Source: Hofstenia miamia (Eukaryota > Xenacoelomorpha > Acoela > Hofsteniidae). Taken from it: 64,000 bases of DNA. The stretch lies in assembly GCA_900660155.1 (NCBI GenBank), contig CABFPE010000051.1:1967046-2031045 (forward strand), read 5' to 3'. The number at the start of each line of letters is the position of its first letter. Position 1 is the stretch's first letter. The notes under the pieces were generated by a model, which had not been told where the DNA came from, ran no database searches, and was given only the letters and a program-made list of their open reading frames with translations. This document shows positions 58,998-64,000 of this stretch, one piece after another. The translations under genes and the position numbers were made by a program.

Positions 58998-60359
58998 ATA
59001 AAAATGGTGGTCAGAATAAAATTAGACCGTGCCTCCTATAAAAATGGCCTTACGAGTGGCAGCAGACTACTAAAAGAGGTGCTATGGATTTTTATCAACG
59101 TTTCCCAACATTGATTACTCAACTTTGAAAAGTACTAATTTCGCTGAAAGAAGTGGAATATTAATAGGTTGTCATCCGAATTTTTTATATTTTGTTTCTA
59201 TGTAATTTAGGCATTCGGCTACCGTTATTCTTTCTTGTGGTTCAAATCATTGTGTACTATATTAACATAGTCTGCCATGATCTTTGTGAATTCATTAGTA
59301 CATGTATATAAACAGTAAGGTTGTCCACCGCTTGCACCTTATGGCTAATTTATTGTATTGTGATCGAAAAGATAGTCTTACAACAATAAATTAGATCAAG
59401 TTCTTACATTATGAAAATTATGCATTTCTGCTTGGGTTACTTCAATAATACTGATTCTTAGTATTGTCAAATTTAAATCAGGCTCTTGTGAAATCCAGGA
59501 GTCACATAGCATAAAATTAATAACCTTTCTGATCTATTTTACCAACTCATTAGCCAGAATTAATATAAGTGAATCCTTTATACTCTATTTGACTTCAGGT
59601 AATTAAATTCCTCTAACAAATAAAAAATAGTTGGATTTTTACGTAGGTCCGGTCCCCGGCAGATTTATACAATTATCGTGCTATTCTTTGCAAATGTCTC
59701 AAACAGAGATTTTGTTCTCTGCTTCCGTATCATGTTGCAAAATTGGTTTCGAATGATTGAGTTGTGATAAGTTAACCAGCTGTCATTTGTATGTAAACTC
59801 ATACTTGACCTGAATTAGAATAAGCAATGCCAAGCTCGAGACAATCTAAGATATCCAAAATTACTTCTTTTTTTAGTCAAGTATCGTGTTAATCAGGCAT
59901 CAAAAGTCCGTGTATATGATTTGTCCAGTAGTTGAATCTCATTCTATTCCTGAAAAATGTGTGGTTACAGAGTGTTGTGAGAATTTTTCACCTGAAAATC
60001 TTTCGATTAAGTCATAGCCAATTCAATTGTGTCAGTGTTCCAGCAGATTTAGAGGAAGTTATGGCTTTACTGTCTGTATCCAACTCCGTTGTACTATCTG
60101 TTCATCTGCTTCGGTTTTTTAATCTTACTGATATTCCTGCAAAATTGGAGCTAGGAAATTTTCCTCAAATACTTATATGGTTAAAATATTCGTCGTCAAA
60201 TGATTGATTATATTGTCACATTTGTCGCCATTTTGGTTCTAACGCAGATTATGCTATTCATTTTGAAATTCATATCAAAGATCCGTTAAGCAGAGAAATC
60301 CCATGATTTATATACACGGGATTTGAAGGATAACAACATTCGCTAGGAGCTTAGACCAG
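58998..60359. other. No gene recognised; possible decayed coding sequence
   Basis: A 91-codon open frame at 59932-60207 looks more balanced in composition than its surroundings but matches nothing I know and lacks splice context. It is not called. Confidence 0.35.
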
Positions 60360-60427
60360 ATTTAGTCCAAAAGAGATTGCTTAATAACTATGTATTTAGT
60401 CCAAAAGAGATTGCTTAATAACTATGT
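60360..60427. repeat. 34-bp tandem duplication
   Basis: Two identical adjacent copies starting ATTTAGTCCAAAAGAGATTG. Confidence 0.9.
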
Positions 60428-60929
60428 GGAACACATTCAAACAGTTTTGATCTAGTTTTTTTGCGTGATTCATAATTCCAATTATCTAAGGCCATATGAT
60501 AAACTCCCTAAAAACACACCGATGTTATCTCCCCTAGTTCAGAATGATTTGCTTTACACTACAGTTGAATTTGGGCTCTCTGGTTATGAGTGCAAATACC
60601 AGGCTAATACAGAATTGATATCTGTTGTTGTTTTATTTACCTCTGACGGTTTAGATAAGGAACGACTTTTTGAAAGCTTTAATTAGTAATTTTATAATAA
60701 TTTCTGTTTTTCTTCAAACATTATTTTCAGTTGTATCGTATGGTCTACTGGCTTCATTTTCTTTTGTCAATTAATACATTTAAGTGGATTTTTTACGTGC
60801 TACTGATCTATATACTTCATGTGTATACTCCATATTCCTGGAAATATAAAATTTGTTTCAGCAATTTTGATGTTTTTAATTACTATACTAAATTTCTTTT
60901 AATTAAAATATTTGGATTTTTGCTTTTAG

Positions 60930-61451
60930 TCATCAAAGGTTGAAGAGTTTGGTGTAACACAAAACAGTCGTCTAACAACTGCTTGCACATCCGTCATAAA
61001 GTCCAAGTACTCATATTGTTTTGCTTCTGACTTTCCTTACAAAATTAATCATATATTAGAGTGTGAATTTCTTCTCATGGAGATGATGGACTGCTGTCTT
61101 ATTGTTTACCAGCCCTACCGACCACTTGTGCAATATGTTAATGACCTGAACGATCCACGACTTCTACCTATTGCATGGAAGATAGTAAATGACTCGTTAA
61201 GAAGTGATGTTATTTTGAAATATCCTCCTTTTATGATTGCACTCACTGCCCTTCATATGGCTTGCGTTATTGCCAAGGCCCACGATGAGCATCGCAAGTG
61301 GTTTGCAGAACTGAACTTAAATTTAGATTTCATCGAAGAAATTACAACTCAAATACTTAGTCTTTATGAAATTTGGAAAAGTTTTAAGGAAAAAGAAGAA
61401 ATTCCTTTAATTCTTAGTAAGGCTCCCAAACCTACTCTGCAAAATCGATGA
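60930..61451 (+). CDS. CCNC: Cyclin C, C-terminal 173 codons (last coding exon)
   Basis: After acceptor TTTGCTTTTAG the exon opens at phase 0 with SSKVEEFGV, the cyclin C motif that directly follows MAPT..FL in the family. It continues through NHILECEFLLMEMMDCCLIV, YQPYRPLVQYV, IAWKIVNDSLRSDV and YPPFMIALTALH, and ends ILSKAPKPTLQNR and TGA. This is the rest of the first cyclin box and the second cyclin box. Joined to 54763-55041 it would give 266 residues, close to the usual 265-285, but the other half is on the opposite strand. A Met further in (61077) is not a real start. A possible polyadenylation signal, AATAAA, lies at 61659. Confidence 0.95.
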   Translation, partial: SSKVEEFGVTQNSRLTTACTSVIKSKYSYCFASDFPYKINHILECEFLLMEMMDCCLIVYQPYRPLVQYVNDLNDPRLLPIAWKIVNDSLRSDVILKYPPFMIALTALHMACVIAKAHDEHRKWFAELNLNLDFIEEITTQILSLYEIWKSFKEKEEIPLILSKAPKPTLQNR

Positions 61452-61984
61452 CTTCAAATGTATTGTAAATTAGGATTATGCTTTTGTATCATTTTTAATT
61501 TTGTGTAAATTTATTCGTTATTTGAAACAATATTCATGCAGTAGAAACCTATAGTTTCGCTCGAAAAATATATAGAACTTGGCTAAGTTAAATCCTTAAT
61601 CTTTGCTTATTATGTGAAGCCAAAATTGTTGTTAAAGATTTCTAAAAATCCAAAAGTTAATAAATACAATTAATGATTAAATTGTTAAAAATTTTCGGTA
61701 ATAAATGTTAGATTAGTGAAGAGATATAAATTTACTTAACATAAAAACAGTCGCAAAGGCCAACCTCGATTTTATTTCATATATCTTGTGATACTCATTG
61801 TTTTGAATCTTAGAGGGCTTTTATAAAACGAAATGAATTATTTTCAACATTTTTTATAAAAGTTATAGGAAATCAATATACAAGATGTTATGTATTTCTA
61901 TTAAATGGGTATATTCATTTTTTTTCTTTTTTTCAAGTTTGATCCCAATAAATCGGTATAAATTAGCCTTAAAATACTTCTTCA
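61452..61984. other. 3' flank of cyclin C
   Basis: AT-rich sequence with AATAAA at 61659-61664; nothing else recognised. Confidence 0.5.
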
Positions 61985-62420
61985 TGCGACTTTAAAATCA
62001 GTGCAGGTATTTTAGCCAGTCCCTTAAATTATATATTTAAAGAATGCATAAAAAGTAATTACTTACCGGATTATTTAAAACCTGTTCATATTTCTCCCGT
62101 TTTTCAGAATGCGATCATTCACTGGCTAATTTCAATTCGAGCCAATACTACATGATGATATAACGGAACGCCTATTGTCAAATACTCAATTTGGATTTCC
62201 ATAAAATGTCTCAACTATTGTTGACCTATTAAATGCTACAGAACAATGGATATCTCTGAACACAAATACCATTATTTTTATTGCCTGCTAAATCTTTCTA
62301 AGGCTTTCGATTATTTTGATCATAGCATACTTTTAAAAAATTATCCTCCTGGGGATATTTTTGCAATATCAGAAATTTATAATTAGTTATTTGAAACAGA
62401 TTTCAGAGTATAAGTATGTA
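61985..62420 (+). mobile_element. LINE reverse transcriptase fragment, decayed
   Basis: The plus strand has ILASPLNYIFKECIKSNYL, YLKPVHISPVFQ and, after frame changes and stops, NLSKAFDYFDHSILLKN. This is the LINE RT motif A (LSKAFDxVxHxxLL) with its usual upstream region. Two or more frame changes and several stops are present. The flanks to 62600 may be more of the same. Confidence 0.7.
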
Positions 62421-62888
62421 TTTTGTGATTGGCTATCTGTTACTATATTTGCTACATTGAAGATCCCAGTATGTCTGTGCTTTCCTGACTTTCTTTTATA
62501 GAGAAGTATTCTTACAATTTCACCCACTCTTTCCCTCGCTGTAGTGCCTTTCTCAATATTTTCAAAATTTTGATTATACCGTGTTGCAATTTATATGAAA
62601 CGGCTGCTGGTTTCTTATTTCAATATTTGATATCTGTTGTTTAGAAAAGGACCTCTCATGAATGCATTAACCAGGTTTTGTCAATCCAGAAAGTATCATA
62701 AAATTTAGTCTATTGAACATATACCAAACTTCAAAAAATCACTTACTACCTATCCATAAAATTTTGATGTCATCAGCATAATAATACTCATCACCTATTA
62801 AAATGATTTTGTAGAGGAAAATTGTTTTAGTCACGTACCAAGTTCCATGGAATATTTAGTAGAAAAAAAATTTTGGGGGCTGAACCAT

Positions 62889-62925
62889 CTCTCTCTTTCT
62901 CTTTCTTTCTCTCTCTCTCTCTCTC
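62889..62925. repeat. (CT)n microsatellite
   Basis: Imperfect CT repeats with TTT interruptions. Confidence 0.9.
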
Positions 62926-64000
62926 GATAAAAGGGGTTACCAATGTTATACCTCATATAACCCTTTCTTTTCAGTAAATCTGCGATCGACATGCATGCGA
63001 GAACTGATTATAATTTCATTCAATATGATGATATCTACATATCCAACTATAACAAATAAATGCATGTGGCAATTGAATCTAGCATTTCGACATGTATAGG
63101 TTGCTCATAAATCTGAGATTTGTATTTTGCACCATATTAAGAATAATTACGATGTTTCAGCATTAACTCTTAATAACATTTGTATTAAGGTTTTGACTAG
63201 AAAATTTCAAATATTTAAGAACAACTTTTGCCTCGAAGCCAAGTTTTGAATTTCACAACATGCAATAGTTTAAAAATTGGCTATGGGAAATAAGGAAAAT
63301 GTCTATAAGTAATATGTAGATCATAACAATGCTATTACATACCTGTGCGATAATTATTACCACCATCCGAACTTAGAACTCATTAACCAGATTTACAAAA
63401 CATTAGCAAAATTTCAAGCTTTTTGAAGGTCCATTAAAATTCTCCTTAAGCAAAATTATATCTTAGGTAAAGAATGGCTAGCATATTAAGCAACTGTATT
63501 ATTTAATATGACTATCGATTTCAATCCATACACTTGCGAATTTGGAAATAGTACAGTTAACGAAACTAAGATAGGATTTCAAATACACTAGGAAAGTGTA
63601 AGTGTGAAGGCGTACGGTTATCAATACCGAAAATATTCCATCTCGGAAAACTGAAAAGTTATATCCATCATAGGAAAGAGTTATTCGGATGGCTGCTGTT
63701 TATCCATTTTTCAAAAATGCCTAGTATAAGATTGTTGCTAAAATTAGCCATAAGCCGTTTAAATTTACGGCTTTTTATATAAATTTTGAAATATTCATCA
63801 ACGTAGTTGATACTATTTCTTATTCGATTTAAATTTAAGATTTATACACAGATCCAGGGTCTTTTAATTTTTTTAATTTCTTAATAGTTCTTTATATATG
63901 GATGAATTATTTCTCGCAGATCGAAGCATTAACTACTTTTTATCAAAACCAGATGCTAAACACTAGTATGACATTTTTAAAATATTTGAGTTGAGACTAT
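62926..64000. other. AT-rich sequence, no gene recognised
   Basis: Neither strand shows an exon with family motifs, and no paired repeats were seen. Confidence 0.45.

Noticed and set aside
59932-60207. 91-codon open frame on the plus strand
   Set aside because: No family motif, no splice context that fits, flanks full of stops; could be decayed but cannot be named.
60465-60686. 73-codon open frame just left of the cyclin C exon
   Set aside because: No recognised motif. The cyclin exon needs no residues from it, because 54763-55041 supplies exactly what is missing.
61077-61451. Cyclin C reading starting at Met 61077
   Set aside because: The frame continues upstream through SSKVEEFGV to a clear splice acceptor at 60929; the Met is internal.
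1-64000. CRISPR arrays, operons, ribosome binding sites, riboswitches
   Set aside because: This is spliced animal DNA; no spaced identical repeats of CRISPR type and no bacterial gene organisation were seen.

Overview
This is AT-rich genomic DNA from an animal, most likely an invertebrate. It has spliced host genes with GT-AG introns (two of only 43 and 47 bases), long (TA)n microsatellites, and many transposable elements of animal type. The species cannot be fixed from sequence alone. A tunicate, flatworm or cnidarian would fit the tiny introns and the possible spliced-leader acceptor, but this is inference. Scaffold scars are present: single N at 22482 and 56176, and a run of exactly 1000 N at 57188-58187.

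Layout. 1-7.3 kb is a DNA-transposon and LINE zone: the end of a hAT-type element, a 1.3 kb hAT-like element with a perfect 8-bp target duplication, a compact mariner with an unbroken transposase, and a decayed LINE with PHD-finger, endonuclease and reverse transcriptase parts. About 7.6-34.6 kb is a block almost without CpG, about 15 by eye in 27 kb. It holds LINE debris, a two-copy repeat, one full-length broken Ty3/Gypsy-type LTR element on the minus strand (10821-23699), a second related relic on the plus strand (about 23.7-32.15 kb) carrying two solo LTRs, and further relics. 35-46 kb is CpG-normal and holds transposon pieces (Penelope-like, piggyBac, two MITE-like elements, a mariner-type MITE) and three exons of an unrecognised single-pass membrane protein gene on the minus strand.

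46.3-53.8 kb carries a tetraspanin gene on the plus strand. It is pieced from six phase-0 exons with TM1-TM3, the CCG motif and the PSSCC motif; its TM4 end is unresolved. 54.7-61.5 kb carries both halves of cyclin C (CCNC). The first 93 codons lie on the minus strand (54763-55041) and the last 173 on the plus strand (60930-61451). The two halves join exactly in frame at splice sites but point in opposite directions on either side of the 1000-N gap. Either the assembly is wrong here or the locus is rearranged.

The host genes (CCNC, tetraspanin, membrane protein) show no operon-like relation. The rest of the window is mobile DNA and simple repeats. The strongest leads are the CpG-purged block, the head-to-head cyclin C, the third coding region shared by both LTR elements, and the mariner with an unbroken frame.
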